DNA of 64,000 bases from Cryobacterium glaciale (GTDB taxonomy: Bacteria > Actinomycetota > Actinomycetes > Actinomycetales > Microbacteriaceae): positions 124,001-188,000 of the forward strand of contig NZ_SOEY01000028.1 of NCBI RefSeq assembly GCF_004402535.1, read 5' to 3'. Below are positions 8,237 through 17,081 of the stretch, piece by piece. The notes beneath the pieces were generated by a model. The model saw only the letters and a program-made list of their open reading frames with translations, was not told where the DNA came from and searched no databases. Position 1 is the first letter of the stretch, and each line of letters begins with the position of its first letter. The position numbers and the translations under genes were made by a program.

Positions 8237-9769
8237 TTAGCGGATCCTCACTCTCGGGTCGAGCCCGGCGTAGGCCATGTCAGCCAGAAAATTGAAGGTG
8301 ATCGCCATCGCAGCCACGATCAGGAAATAGCCCATGACCGGGTTGAGGTCGCCGCGGAACAGGCCAGCGTTGAAGAGGCTGCCCATACCGGGAATGGCGA
8401 AGATCCGTTCGGTGATGATTGCGCCACCGAGCAGGGCCCCGACATCAAAAGCGACGAGAGTCGTCAGCGGGATGAGCATGTTGCGGAACGCGTGCCGCAC
8501 GATAACCGTGCGCTCCGGAAGCCCCTTGGCGCGCGCGGTACGGATGTAGTCGAGGCTGAGTACCTCGAGCATGCCGGCACGAGAATACCGGGTGTACCCG
8601 GCGAATGAAATTAGCAGCAGGGCAATAATAGGCAGGGTGAGGTGGACGAAGGTGTCCAGGCCGGCGAGCCACACGTCCCCGGACAGTCCCGGGGTCTTAG
8701 AACCAACGGTGGCGATCGGGCGCCCGTTGGTGGCCGCCAGCAGATCACCCCAGGACTGCATGAACCGGTCAACGAGCACGACCGCGCTGGACAAGAGCGC
8801 GGTGACGAGACCGACCCGCATATTCTGGCCACGATCGTAGCCGCCGGCCAAGAACCCGCTGACCAGCCCCACCGCGATCGTGGCGATCGCGAGGATGAAC
8901 AGCGTTCCGGCGCTCGAAACGTCGAAGAGGGGCTGGAGCACAAAGTACGCCGCGATGGCGATCGCGCCGTTGATACCGGCCGTTATCAATGCCCGGCGGT
9001 TGCGCAGTCCGGCCAGCAGGGTCGCCGCACCCAGGGCGATCGCCGCGACCAGCAGTATGACGGGGATCGGCCCCAGGCCCGGATTCATAAACCAGCCGGT
9101 CGCGCTCATCAGGAGCAGCACCCCAGACGTTGCCAGCCCCGACACCAGGAATACCACCAGTCGACGTCGGCGGTCACCGCCGAGCAGTGATTGCCAGATG
9201 GCACCGACGACGATGCCGATAGCGACCAGTGCTCCGGTGCCGATAACAGGATCGCGGAGAAAGTCGTTGAAGCCGATTGCGATGAACTCTTTCAGGAGCA
9301 CGGCCACAAGAAATACCGGCAATGAGTATAAGAAGAAGCTGACGAAGGTGACGGTGTTGTCGAGGCCGCTGTACTGACGCAGGGCGGTGATGATACCGAT
9401 CGTGACGCCGAGCAAAATGGCCAGTACTAGGGCGAAGGTGACCAGCTGCACGGTCGCGGCCAGGGCATTGGGAAGAATATCGACAACCTGCGCGTTCGAG
9501 ATCGTCGACCCAAGGTCGCAGGCATTAGCGAACGGGATCGCGCACTTGGCGACGCCGCCGAGCCAGAGTACCCAGCGCAGCGGCGGGGGCACGTCGAGGT
9601 CGAGGAGCGCCACGCGGGCGTCGATGAGCTGCTGCTTATTAGGAGAGTTGCTGCCTTCCAGGTCCTGGAGCGGCTGCGCCGAATAGCCGACCATGACGTA
9701 CATCAGAAACGATGCGGCGATCAGGATGAGGATGGAAACAAGAATTCGTCTCAGGATGAAGCTCACCAT
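8237..9769 (-). CDS. Dipeptide ABC transporter permease, DppB type, with enlarged membrane insert
   Basis: The ends are typical of DppB/OppB permeases: N-terminal helix MVSFILRRILVSILILIAAS and the late EAA loop ARAKGLPERTVIVRHAFRNM with TERIFAIPGMG. The protein is 510 residues, against roughly 310-340 usually. The excess lies between about residues 185 and 360. It contains several extra hydrophobic stretches joined by Arg-rich turns (DRRRR, RNRRA) and a soluble stretch before the normal domain resumes. The reading frame is clean, so this is an insertion, not a frameshift. Downstream the DppC-type gene follows without a gap. Confidence 0.9.
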   Translation of the reverse strand: MVSFILRRILVSILILIAASFLMYVMVGYSAQPLQDLEGSNSPNKQQLIDARVALLDLDVPPPLRWVLWLGGVAKCAIPFANACDLGSTISNAQVVDILPNALAATVQLVTFALVLAILLGVTIGIITALRQYSGLDNTVTFVSFFLYSLPVFLVAVLLKEFIAIGFNDFLRDPVIGTGALVAIGIVVGAIWQSLLGGDRRRRLVVFLVSGLATSGVLLLMSATGWFMNPGLGPIPVILLVAAIALGAATLLAGLRNRRALITAGINGAIAIAAYFVLQPLFDVSSAGTLFILAIATIAVGLVSGFLAGGYDRGQNMRVGLVTALLSSAVVLVDRFMQSWGDLLAATNGRPIATVGSKTPGLSGDVWLAGLDTFVHLTLPIIALLLISFAGYTRYSRAGMLEVLSLDYIRTARAKGLPERTVIVRHAFRNMLIPLTTLVAFDVGALLGGAIITERIFAIPGMGSLFNAGLFRGDLNPVMGYFLIVAAMAITFNFLADMAYAGLDPRVRIR

Positions 9770-9853
9770 GCCTGGGCTACCTCACTGTAGGGGTGGTTCG
9801 TACTTCTGGATTGGCGCGAAACGCGCGTGGAACGGATGCCGCCATACTCACGT

Positions 9854-9885
9854 GTTGGGCTCCTGGGCGCACCCAGAAGCCCAAC
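9854..9885 (-). terminator. Stem-loop between the binding-protein and permease genes
   Basis: The arms GTTGGGCT (9854-9861) and AGCCCAAC (9878-9885) pair perfectly. One mismatch and a further 5-bp stem close on a CGCA loop. It lies in the 132-base gap after the lipoprotein stop and has no long U-run. A partial terminator or mRNA-stabilising hairpin, lowering permease expression relative to the binding protein, is the likely role (inference). Confidence 0.6.
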
Positions 9886-9901
9886 GACGCAATCGAGTTA
9901 C

Positions 9902-11689
9902 CTACTCGTTGACGGACCAATCCCAGAAGTTCCAGAACGGGCCGGTCTGGTTGCCCATGTACTCCACACCGCTGACGCGCTTGGAGACCCCGAACACGCC
10001 GGGTGCCTGAAACAGTGGCAGGCCGTAGGCATCCTCGAACATCTGCTTGTCCATCCGCTTCTCAATCTCGATCAATTTGTCGGGATCGAGGGTCGTCTGG
10101 GTGAGGATGGCGTCGTCGTTGGTTCCCTGGTACTGGTTGTAGTTTCCGCCACCATCGGTGGAGAAGATCTGCGCGATGCCGGTGGAACCGACGCCGGGGC
10201 TGATCCAGCCGAAGAGGGAAGCGTCGTAGTCACCGCCCTCGAGCAGGGAACTCCAGTCGGGTGAACCGGCATCGACAACCGTGATCCCGGCCTTGGCGGC
10301 CGACTCCTGAATGGCCTGGAACTCGTCCACCCGGTTGGGGTTGTTGGTGTTGTAGAGGATGCGCACCGAGGGTGTCGCGCCGGCCAGCAGCTCGAGGGCA
10401 CCTTCAATGTCGACCTCGTCGTAGGCGCTCGATCCATTGTTAGCGACCGAATCGTCGTAGGGAGCGTTGGCCGGGACCCAGATCTGCGAGTTCAGCACGT
10501 TGGCGTCGGGGTTGACCGGCGTCACGATCGAGTCGAGGATCTGCTGCCGCGGAACCGTCTTGAGGAACGCCTGGCGAACGGCGAGGTCGGCGAACACCGG
10601 CTGGTCGAACCGCAGGTCCAGGTGGTCGTAGGAGACCTGGTCGCCGGTGAGTACGTCAGCTCCGGTGTTTTCCAGGGCCGTCAGGGTGTCAGCGGATGCC
10701 TGCGGGTTGATGATGTCGACCTCGCCGTTCTGCAGGGCGGTCACCTGGGCGTTGGCGTCGGGAATGACCCGCAGGATGACCTTGTCAACCTTCGGAATCA
10801 TGCCGCCGACATAGAACTCGTTGCGCTCGAGCGTGAACGACTGACCGGGAGTCCAGCCGGTCGGCACCATCGGGCCGCTGGAAACCAGCAGGTCCGGGTC
10901 GGTGGGGAACGCGGTCACGTCGTAGCCGGTGTTGACGAAGTCCGCAGCGGCCTTGAGGGTGGGATCGGCCGCGACCGGGTTGGCCGCGTCGCCCTTGGGC
11001 AGGCTCTGGAGCAGCTCGGTCAGTTCGGTCGCCGAGCCGAGTCCGGCCTTCTTCGCCACAATGTGCGCCGGCTGGGCGATGGGGTTGACCAGCTCCCAGT
11101 CCACGTACGGCGTTCCGTAGACGAGTGTCATCGACATATTGTCTTCGCTGATCTCCGGGAAGGTGGTGGTGTCAAGGCCGGCGGTGCTCGCGGCGATTTC
11201 GAAGTACGTGGTGCCGGTCGTCACCTCGCCTGAGTCCGCGTCGACGGTGGAGTCGTTGTAGTACCCCGCGCCGATCGCCCAGGCGAGCACCATGTCGTCA
11301 GCGGTGACGGGTTCGCCGTCGGACCACTTGTTCTCGGGGTTGAGGGTGTAGGTGACGGTTTGGGGGTCGTCGCTGGTCTTCTCGAAGGTTCCGAAGCCCT
11401 CTTCGCGCACGATGTTGAACTCGTTGTCAATGTAGGAGAACGCTGATCCGTAGTTACCCATGAGGTAACCGACCTGGCCATTGGTATCGAGGTTGGCCTG
11501 TGGGGTCTGGTTGTTGAAGGACGTGAAGTCGTTGACCACCGCGACAGTGATAGTGCCGCCGCTGGACGCGGTATCGGTGTTGGTGTCGGTACTTCCGGTC
11601 GTGGTGCATGCGGTCAGGGCAAGAGCAGCGACGCCGAGTACGGCGACCCCGCTGAGGCTCTTCCTGAACAGTTTTCCTCTGATGGACAA
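9902..11689 (-). CDS. Family-5 peptide-binding lipoprotein of ABC transporter
   Basis: This 595-residue SBP_bac_5 protein has a lipoprotein signal peptide with lipobox ALTAC (Cys about 28) and a Thr/Ser/Asp-rich linker to about residue 45. Domain I carries the family stretch NKWSDGEPVTADDMVLAW. The protein captures peptides (or a similar solute) outside the membrane for the permease pair downstream. The ATG has a strong AGGAGG ribosome site. A promoter with 17-bp spacing is visible at 11758-11786, giving a leader of roughly 60 bases. The exact substrate cannot be read from sequence. Confidence 0.92.
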   Translation of the reverse strand: MSIRGKLFRKSLSGVAVLGVAALALTACTTTGSTDTNTDTASSGGTITVAVVNDFTSFNNQTPQANLDTNGQVGYLMGNYGSAFSYIDNEFNIVREEGFGTFEKTSDDPQTVTYTLNPENKWSDGEPVTADDMVLAWAIGAGYYNDSTVDADSGEVTTGTTYFEIAASTAGLDTTTFPEISEDNMSMTLVYGTPYVDWELVNPIAQPAHIVAKKAGLGSATELTELLQSLPKGDAANPVAADPTLKAAADFVNTGYDVTAFPTDPDLLVSSGPMVPTGWTPGQSFTLERNEFYVGGMIPKVDKVILRVIPDANAQVTALQNGEVDIINPQASADTLTALENTGADVLTGDQVSYDHLDLRFDQPVFADLAVRQAFLKTVPRQQILDSIVTPVNPDANVLNSQIWVPANAPYDDSVANNGSSAYDEVDIEGALELLAGATPSVRILYNTNNPNRVDEFQAIQESAAKAGITVVDAGSPDWSSLLEGGDYDASLFGWISPGVGSTGIAQIFSTDGGGNYNQYQGTNDDAILTQTTLDPDKLIEIEKRMDKQMFEDAYGLPLFQAPGVFGVSKRVSGVEYMGNQTGPFWNFWDWSVNE

Positions 11690-11757
11690 GATTCCTCCTG
11701 GGCGAAGTGATCGTCGGAGCGCGGCTGGACGCCGCGGGCCGATCGTGGTTTGTTACG

Positions 11758-11786
11758 ACCCTAGAGAGAAACCCCACCTTTGCCAA
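11758..11786 (-). promoter_or_regulatory. Probable sigma-70-type promoter of the peptide-binding lipoprotein gene
   Basis: On the minus strand TTGGCA (11786-11781) and TAGGGT (11763-11758) are separated by 17 bases, close to the housekeeping consensus. Transcription would start near 11750. The rest of the 11690-11934 gap shows no gene; about 11760-11850 is A/T-richer than its surroundings. Confidence 0.55.
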
Positions 11787-11934
11787 TCAAATGACCGAAC
11801 TGTTATGAAATAGCTCCATTCTTTTTCGTTGAATTCGGGCATTCTGCACAAAATCCGCGTCTGCTGGGCGAAAACGCAGAGTTTGGGTCGCTGAGCGACA
11901 CCGCGGCACCAGATCCGCGCATCGCACCGTCCGA

Positions 11935-12697
11935 CTACCCTCCGAACTCGAAGTTTGCTCCGGGGATTGCCGCGAGCAGCTCCTGGGTGTACAGCTCCCT
12001 GGGGGTGTCGAACACCTCGTCGGTCGACGCCGCCTCGACGATTCGACCCTCCTGCATGACACAGACGTTATCGGCGACCAGCCGCACGACCGCGAGGTCG
12101 TGCGTGATGAACAGGTAGGTCAGGCCCAGCTCGGTCTGCAACTCGGTGAGCAGAGTGAGAATCTGTCCACCGGTCTGGTACAGCGGCGCGAGGAAGTTGT
12201 ACAGCGAGGGGTAGTCCGCCTGCCAGCCGGCCGCGTGCCGCCGGGTCCCCGGCCAGCTCGTACGGGCCATTGCCGATGGGGTTCTCGCCAAAGGCATCCA
12301 TGTCGTCGAACGCCACGGTGGGCAGCGGCGAGTAGGCCGAGTAGCCGAGGCGCAGCGGCCAGTCGGCCTCGGCGCCGGACAGCTGCACGGTGAAGGTCGT
12401 GTCGTCGACGACCGTCAAACCCGACATGGTCTCCGCGAGCGGGTCAGGAATCTGCAGGGCCGCACCGGAGTCGTCGGTGGCTCCGGTTGGGTCGTCCTTG
12501 GTGTTCGCGACGTCGGAATAGCCGACGATGTTGTTGAATAATCCGGACGAGCCCTGCGCGTTGGTGACGAGCGCGCCGTAGTTCCAGGCGTCGACGAAGG
12601 ACGAAGCGGTGACCGGCTCGTCGTTGGTGAAGGTCCAGTCATCGTTCAACGTGACAGTCCAGGTCGTGGCGTCATCGGACTCGATCGACTCGTGCAC
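11935..12697 (-). pseudogene. Collapsed peptide-transporter relic: two binding-protein fragments joined to an ATPase tail
   Basis: Three pieces of a lost transporter lie head to tail. From 12697 to about 12250 is a family-5 binding-protein segment (WTVTLNDDWTFTNDEPVTAS to [14 protein letters not shown]). It lacks signal peptide and N-terminus, and an in-frame TAG lies just upstream. Then, in another frame, comes a late binding-protein piece ([18 protein letters not shown], about 12235-12178). This runs in frame into the last 75 or so residues of an OppF/DppF ATPase ([19 protein letters not shown] to 11935), without Walker A, signature or Walker B. At least two internal deletions are needed. 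The binding-protein pieces differ from the intact neighbour, so this was a separate operon. Confidence 0.88.
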
Positions 12698-12826
12698 ACG
12701 CGCAATCTATCCGGCAACTATTGAGCGTCACGCAACGCAATCTTGCACGGATGTTGCGGGCTGCTCCCGTTCCGGGCGCGCGCTGGCGGTGGTCATGCGT
12801 GCGTTGCCGGGTGGCAGGATAGAGCC

Positions 12827-13618
12827 ATGCCGTCAGCATCCGTTCTGCCTACCGCGCGGCTCGACCGTCCCCGGCTGTACTGGGAGCTCGGTATCGTGCT
12901 CGCGCTGTCCCTCGGGGCGTCGGCCGTGTACTCGATCGTGTCGATCGTGGCCCGGCTGACCGATGAGACCCCGCTCGCCGACCAGTCGGCGACGCTCAAC
13001 GGCTCACAGTCACCGCGTGAGTGGCTCGACTTCACCTACCAGTTCCTCGGCATCGTCTTCGGGCTCGCCGCGGTGGCCCTGGTGCTGTTTCTGCTCTGGA
13101 AGCCCGGGCAGAACCCGTTCAGGCAGCTCGGCTTCGACCTGACCCGGCCGGGCAAGGACGTACTCGGCGGGTTCGGGCTGCTACTCGTGATCGGCATTCC
13201 GGGGCTCGCTCTCTACCTCGCCGGACGGGCGTTCGGCTTCACCGTGGCCGTGGTGCCGTCGCCGCTCGACACCTTCTGGTGGACCATCCCCATTCTCGTG
13301 CTCGCCGCTCTCAAGGCCGCGCTGCTCGAGGAGATCATCGTGGTCGGCTACCTGTTCACGCGGTTGCGCGAGCTCGGCTGGTCGCCCTGGACCATCATTC
13401 TGAGCTCGGCCGTGCTGCGCGGCAGCTATCACCTGTACCAGGGCGTCGGGCCGTTCTTCGGCAACGTGGCCATGGGCGTCATGTTCGGCTGGTGCTACAA
13501 CCGTTGGGGGCGCACCATGCCGCTCGTGGTGACGCACTGGCTGCTCGACATTCTCTCGTTCGTCGGTTACCCCCTCGCGCTGGCCTGGTGGCCGGGCCTG
13601 CTCGCCCCGGCCACCTGA
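12827..13618 (+). CDS. CPBP-family intramembrane protease-like protein
   Basis: From the ATG at 12827 this is a 263-residue protein with about seven hydrophobic segments. The CPBP/Abi motifs are present: the paired glutamates in LLEEIIVVGYLFTRL, then SYHLYQG and HWLLD, whose histidines complete the predicted site. The usual EExxxR arginine is absent (glycine follows). An in-frame ATG at 12743 would add 28 residues without hydrophobic or family character, so the later start is preferred. CPBP proteins process prenylated or small peptides or mediate bacteriocin self-immunity; the substrate here is unknown. Confidence 0.85.
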   Translation: MPSASVLPTARLDRPRLYWELGIVLALSLGASAVYSIVSIVARLTDETPLADQSATLNGSQSPREWLDFTYQFLGIVFGLAAVALVLFLLWKPGQNPFRQLGFDLTRPGKDVLGGFGLLLVIGIPGLALYLAGRAFGFTVAVVPSPLDTFWWTIPILVLAALKAALLEEIIVVGYLFTRLRELGWSPWTIILSSAVLRGSYHLYQGVGPFFGNVAMGVMFGWCYNRWGRTMPLVVTHWLLDILSFVGYPLALAWWPGLLAPAT

Positions 13619-13620
13619 CT

Positions 13621-13725
13621 CGCCGGTCGAGGCGCGAGGCAGGAGAACCGCCGGTCGAGGCGCGAGGCACGAGCGATCGAGACCAGCGGGGCCGGGTCTC
13701 GATCGCTCCTCCGTCGCGCCTCGAC
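13621..13725. repeat. Palindromic REP-like element / terminator between the CPBP gene and gcvP
   Basis: Two direct copies of a 21-bp unit (13621-13641 and 13649-13669, 28-bp period) precede a perfect 14-bp inverted repeat (13671-13684 with 13695-13708). An outer pair, GTCGAGGCGCG (13654-13664) and CGCGCCTCGAC (13715-13725), also matches. It lies between two convergent genes and can end transcription on both strands. The GTCGAG...CTCGAC frame resembles intergenic palindromes often seen in Microbacteriaceae genomes. Confidence 0.75.
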
Positions 13726-13738
13726 CAGCGTGTCGCGC

Positions 13739-16639
13739 CTACTCGAAGGCTTCCGGCGGCGGGCAGGCGCAGACCAGGTTGCGGTCGCCGTAGGCGTTGT
13801 CGATGCGCCGCACCGGTGGCCAGTACTTGTTCCGAACGAGCGAGGCGAGCGGATACACGGCGGCAGCCCGGTCGTATGGATGCTCCCACTCCCCCTCGAT
13901 CACCGATTGCGCGGTGTGCGGGGCGTTGTGCAGCGGGTTGTCGTCGGCGGGCCAACGGCCGGCGGCGACGGCATCCGCTTCGGCCTTGATCGCGATCATC
14001 GCGTCGATGAAGCGGTCGATTTCGCCGAGGTCTTCGCTCTCGGTAGGTTCGACCATAAGCGTGCCGGCCACCGGAAAGCTCATGGTCGGCGAGTGGAAGC
14101 CGTAGTCGACGAGGCGTTTGGCCACATCGTCGACGCTCACCCCGGTGGCCGCAGTGAGCGGGCGCAGGTCGAGGATGCACTCGTGTGCGACCAGTCCGTT
14201 TTCGCCCGAGTAGAGCAGCGGATAGCTGTTCTCGAGGCGTTTGGCGACGTAGTTGGCGGCGAGCACGGCGGCGCCGGTGGCCTGCTTGAGGCCGTCGATT
14301 CCCATCATGCGCACGTAGGCCCACGAGATGGGCAGGATGCTCGGGCTGCCATACGGCGCCGCCGAGACTGGCCCGCCGGCGTGCACGACGGTCGCCGTGG
14401 CACCCCCGCTGCCGAGCAGGTAGTGCTCGTCACTCTGTGCAAGCGGATGCCCGGGCAAAAACGGCGCGAGGTGCGCCTTGGCCGCGACCGGGCCGACGCC
14501 GGGCCCGCCGCCACCGTGCGGGATGCAGAACGTCTTGTGCAGGTTCAGGTGCGAAACGTCGCCGCCGAAATCGCCGTAGCGGGCGAATCCGAGCAGCGCG
14601 TTGAGGTTGGCGCCGTCGACGTAAACCTGGCCGCCGGCGGCGTGCACGGCCGCACAGATGGTGGCGACCTCGTGCTCGTAGACACCGTGGGTGGACGGGT
14701 AGGTGATCATGAGCGCGGCGAGGGTCTGGGCGTGCTCGGCGATCTTGGCGTGCAGGTCGGCGAGGTCGACGTTTCCGAGGTCATCGCAGGCCACGACGAC
14801 AACACGCATACCGGCCAGAACAGCGGATGCCGCGTTGGTGCCGTGCGCGCTCGACGGGATCAGGCAGACCGTGCGGTCGACCTGCCCGTTGGACCGGTGG
14901 TAGCCCCGGATGGCGAGGAGGCCGGCCAGTTCGCCCTGGCTGCCGGCATTGGGCTGAAGAGACACGGAGTCGTAGCCGGTGACGTCGGTGAGCCAGGTTT
15001 CGAGCTGGCGCACCAGGTGCAGGTAACCCTCGACATCCGCTGTGGGCGCGAAGGGGTGGATACCGGCGAATTCGGGCCAGCTGACGGCCTCCATCTCGCT
15101 CGCCGCGTTGAGCTTCATGGTGCAGGAGCCGAGCGGGATCATGCCGCGGTCGAGCGCGTAGTCGTAGTCGGCGAGGCGCTTGAGGTAGCGCATCATGCTG
15201 GTCTCGGAGCGGTGAGTGTTGAACACCGGGTGGGTGAGGTACTGGCTCTCGCGAACGAGATCGCCCGGCAGCCCGTGCTGCACGGCGTCGAAGTCCACGT
15301 GCCCGAATGCGTCGCGGCCGCCGAATGCTCCGACAATGTACGAGAGGTCGGCGAGGGTGGTTGTCTCGTCGACCGAGACGCTGATGGTGTTCGCATCGAC
15401 CTGGTGCAGGTTGTAGCCGCTCACGGCTGCCTTGGCCACGACCTCGGCGGCGCCCGCCGGCACGTTGATCTGGAACGTGTCAAAGAATGCGTCGGTGAGC
15501 ACGTCGACGCCAAGGGCGCGCAGCGCGGCGACGAGTGCGCCGGCCCGCTCGTGCACCCGGGTCGCTATCGCTTTCAGGCCTTGCGGTCCGTGGTAGACAG
15601 CGTACATGCCAGCCATGACGGCAAGCAGCACCTGGGCGGTGCAGATGTTCGAGGTGGCTTTGTCGCGGCGAATGTGCTGCTCGCGCACCTGCAGGGCCAG
15701 GCGGTAAGCCGGATGACCGGTGGCGTCGACGCTCACGCCGACCAGGCGGCCGGGCAGCTGGCGTTCAAGCCCCTTGCGAACCGCCATGTAGCCGGCGTGC
15801 GGTCCGCCGAAGCCCATCGGCACGCCGAAACGCTGGCTGGTGCCGACGGCGACATCGGCGCCGAGGTCTCCGGGCGACTTGAGCAGGGTGAGGGCGAGCA
15901 GGTCGGCCGCCACGACGGCGAGTGCCTTGTGTTCGTGGGCCAGGTCGATGACGACCTGCGGGTTCCAGATGCGACCGGATGCCGACGGGTACTGCACGAA
16001 GACACCGAAATAGTCGCCGAGATCCTCCGCCGTGGTCTGCTCGTTCAGAGCGACCTGGGCGAGCTCGATCCCGAGCGCTGCGGCGCGATTGGCGAGCAGC
16101 GCGTGGGTCTGGGGAAAGGCATCCGTGTCAACGATGAAACGACGCGAGCCCGACTTTGAGGCGCGCAGGGCGAGCAGCATGCCCTCGACGACCGCCGTGG
16201 ACTCGTCGAGCATCGACGCGTTCGCCGTGGTCAAACCGGTGAGGTCGGCGATCATGGTCTGGAAGTTGATCAGCGCTTCGAGCCGGCCCTGGGAGATCTC
16301 GGGCTGGTACGGCGTGTAGGCGGTGTACCAGCTGGGGTTCTCGAACACGTTGCGCTTGATCACGGCGGGCGTGAACGTGTCGTAGTAGCCGAGGCCGATC
16401 ATGGAGCGTTTGACCGTGTTGCGGCCGGCGAGGGCGCGCAGTTCGGCGACGGCTTCGTTCTCGGTCGCGGCGGGCGGCAGGGCGCTGTCGCCGTCCTGCC
16501 GGAACAGGTCGGCGTGGATCGACGCCGGCATGGCAGCGGAGACGAGGTCGTCCACCGAGTCGTAGCCGAGCGTCTCGAGCATCTGGGACTGGGCGTCGAT
16601 ATCGGTACCGATGTGACGCTGGGAGAAAGCCTGGGTCAT
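13739..16639 (-). CDS. gcvP: Glycine dehydrogenase (decarboxylating), P-protein
   Basis: This full-length 966-residue P-protein carries the duplicated PLP-fold halves of the single-chain type. The PLP-binding lysine lies in [15 protein letters not shown] (about residue 710). It decarboxylates glycine and passes the aminomethyl group to lipoylated GcvH in the cytoplasm. It is the last gene of gcvT-gcvH-gcvP; its ATG is 8 bases downstream of the gcvH stop. The whole operon lies behind the glycine riboswitch. Confidence 0.97.
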   Translation of the reverse strand: MTQAFSQRHIGTDIDAQSQMLETLGYDSVDDLVSAAMPASIHADLFRQDGDSALPPAATENEAVAELRALAGRNTVKRSMIGLGYYDTFTPAVIKRNVFENPSWYTAYTPYQPEISQGRLEALINFQTMIADLTGLTTANASMLDESTAVVEGMLLALRASKSGSRRFIVDTDAFPQTHALLANRAAALGIELAQVALNEQTTAEDLGDYFGVFVQYPSASGRIWNPQVVIDLAHEHKALAVVAADLLALTLLKSPGDLGADVAVGTSQRFGVPMGFGGPHAGYMAVRKGLERQLPGRLVGVSVDATGHPAYRLALQVREQHIRRDKATSNICTAQVLLAVMAGMYAVYHGPQGLKAIATRVHERAGALVAALRALGVDVLTDAFFDTFQINVPAGAAEVVAKAAVSGYNLHQVDANTISVSVDETTTLADLSYIVGAFGGRDAFGHVDFDAVQHGLPGDLVRESQYLTHPVFNTHRSETSMMRYLKRLADYDYALDRGMIPLGSCTMKLNAASEMEAVSWPEFAGIHPFAPTADVEGYLHLVRQLETWLTDVTGYDSVSLQPNAGSQGELAGLLAIRGYHRSNGQVDRTVCLIPSSAHGTNAASAVLAGMRVVVVACDDLGNVDLADLHAKIAEHAQTLAALMITYPSTHGVYEHEVATICAAVHAAGGQVYVDGANLNALLGFARYGDFGGDVSHLNLHKTFCIPHGGGGPGVGPVAAKAHLAPFLPGHPLAQSDEHYLLGSGGATATVVHAGGPVSAAPYGSPSILPISWAYVRMMGIDGLKQATGAAVLAANYVAKRLENSYPLLYSGENGLVAHECILDLRPLTAATGVSVDDVAKRLVDYGFHSPTMSFPVAGTLMVEPTESEDLGEIDRFIDAMIAIKAEADAVAAGRWPADDNPLHNAPHTAQSVIEGEWEHPYDRAAAVYPLASLVRNKYWPPVRRIDNAYGDRNLVCACPPPEAFE

Positions 16640-16647
16640 GTTGTGCG

Positions 16648-17019
16648 TTACTCCCCGATCAGGGCGGAATACTCGGCAAAGGTGAGCAGGGTGGGAAGGA
16701 CCTCGAACTCGACCTTGATCAGCCAGCCCTCGCCGAACGGGTCGCTGTTGACCAGTTCCGGGCTGTCGATGACCTGGTCGTTGGTGGCCGTGACGGTGCC
16801 GTTGACCGGGGCGAACAGTTCTCCGACCGACTTGGTCGATTCGATCTCGCCGACGACGGTGCCGCTGGCGACGGTGCTGCCTACCTCGGGCAGTTCGACG
16901 AAGACGACGTCGCCGAGCTTCTCAGCGGCGTAGGCGGTGATGCCGACGGTAGCGATGCTCCCCTCGACCAGGACCCATTCGTGTTCGGCGGTGTACTGGA
17001 GCGTTGATGTGTCTGTCAT
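16648..17019 (-). CDS. gcvH: Glycine cleavage system H protein (lipoyl carrier)
   Basis: This 123-residue lipoyl carrier has the acceptor lysine in [12 protein letters not shown] (about residue 61). It shuttles the aminomethyl group between GcvP, GcvT and lipoamide dehydrogenase; the last is not in this window. Length and motif are standard. It sits between gcvT (62-base gap) and gcvP (8-base gap) in one transcription unit. Confidence 0.97.
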   Translation of the reverse strand: MTDTSTLQYTAEHEWVLVEGSIATVGITAYAAEKLGDVVFVELPEVGSTVASGTVVGEIESTKSVGELFAPVNGTVTATNDQVIDSPELVNSDPFGEGWLIKVEFEVLPTLLTFAEYSALIGE

Positions 17020-17081
17020 GGTGTTGCCTTTCGCAGGTTGCGCAGGTTGCGCGGGTTCAGGGCTGTTTCAACAGGGTGGTG

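Noticed and set aside
11935-12697. The transporter fragments as one real gene with a single sequencing frameshift
   Set aside because: Correcting one frame does not restore a protein: hundreds of residues of the binding protein, both permeases and the ATPase core are missing.
13730-16159. Open frame of 809 codons on the plus strand opposite gcvP
   Set aside because: It mirrors gcvP codon use in a high-GC genome, has no family motif, and the minus-strand P-protein is complete.
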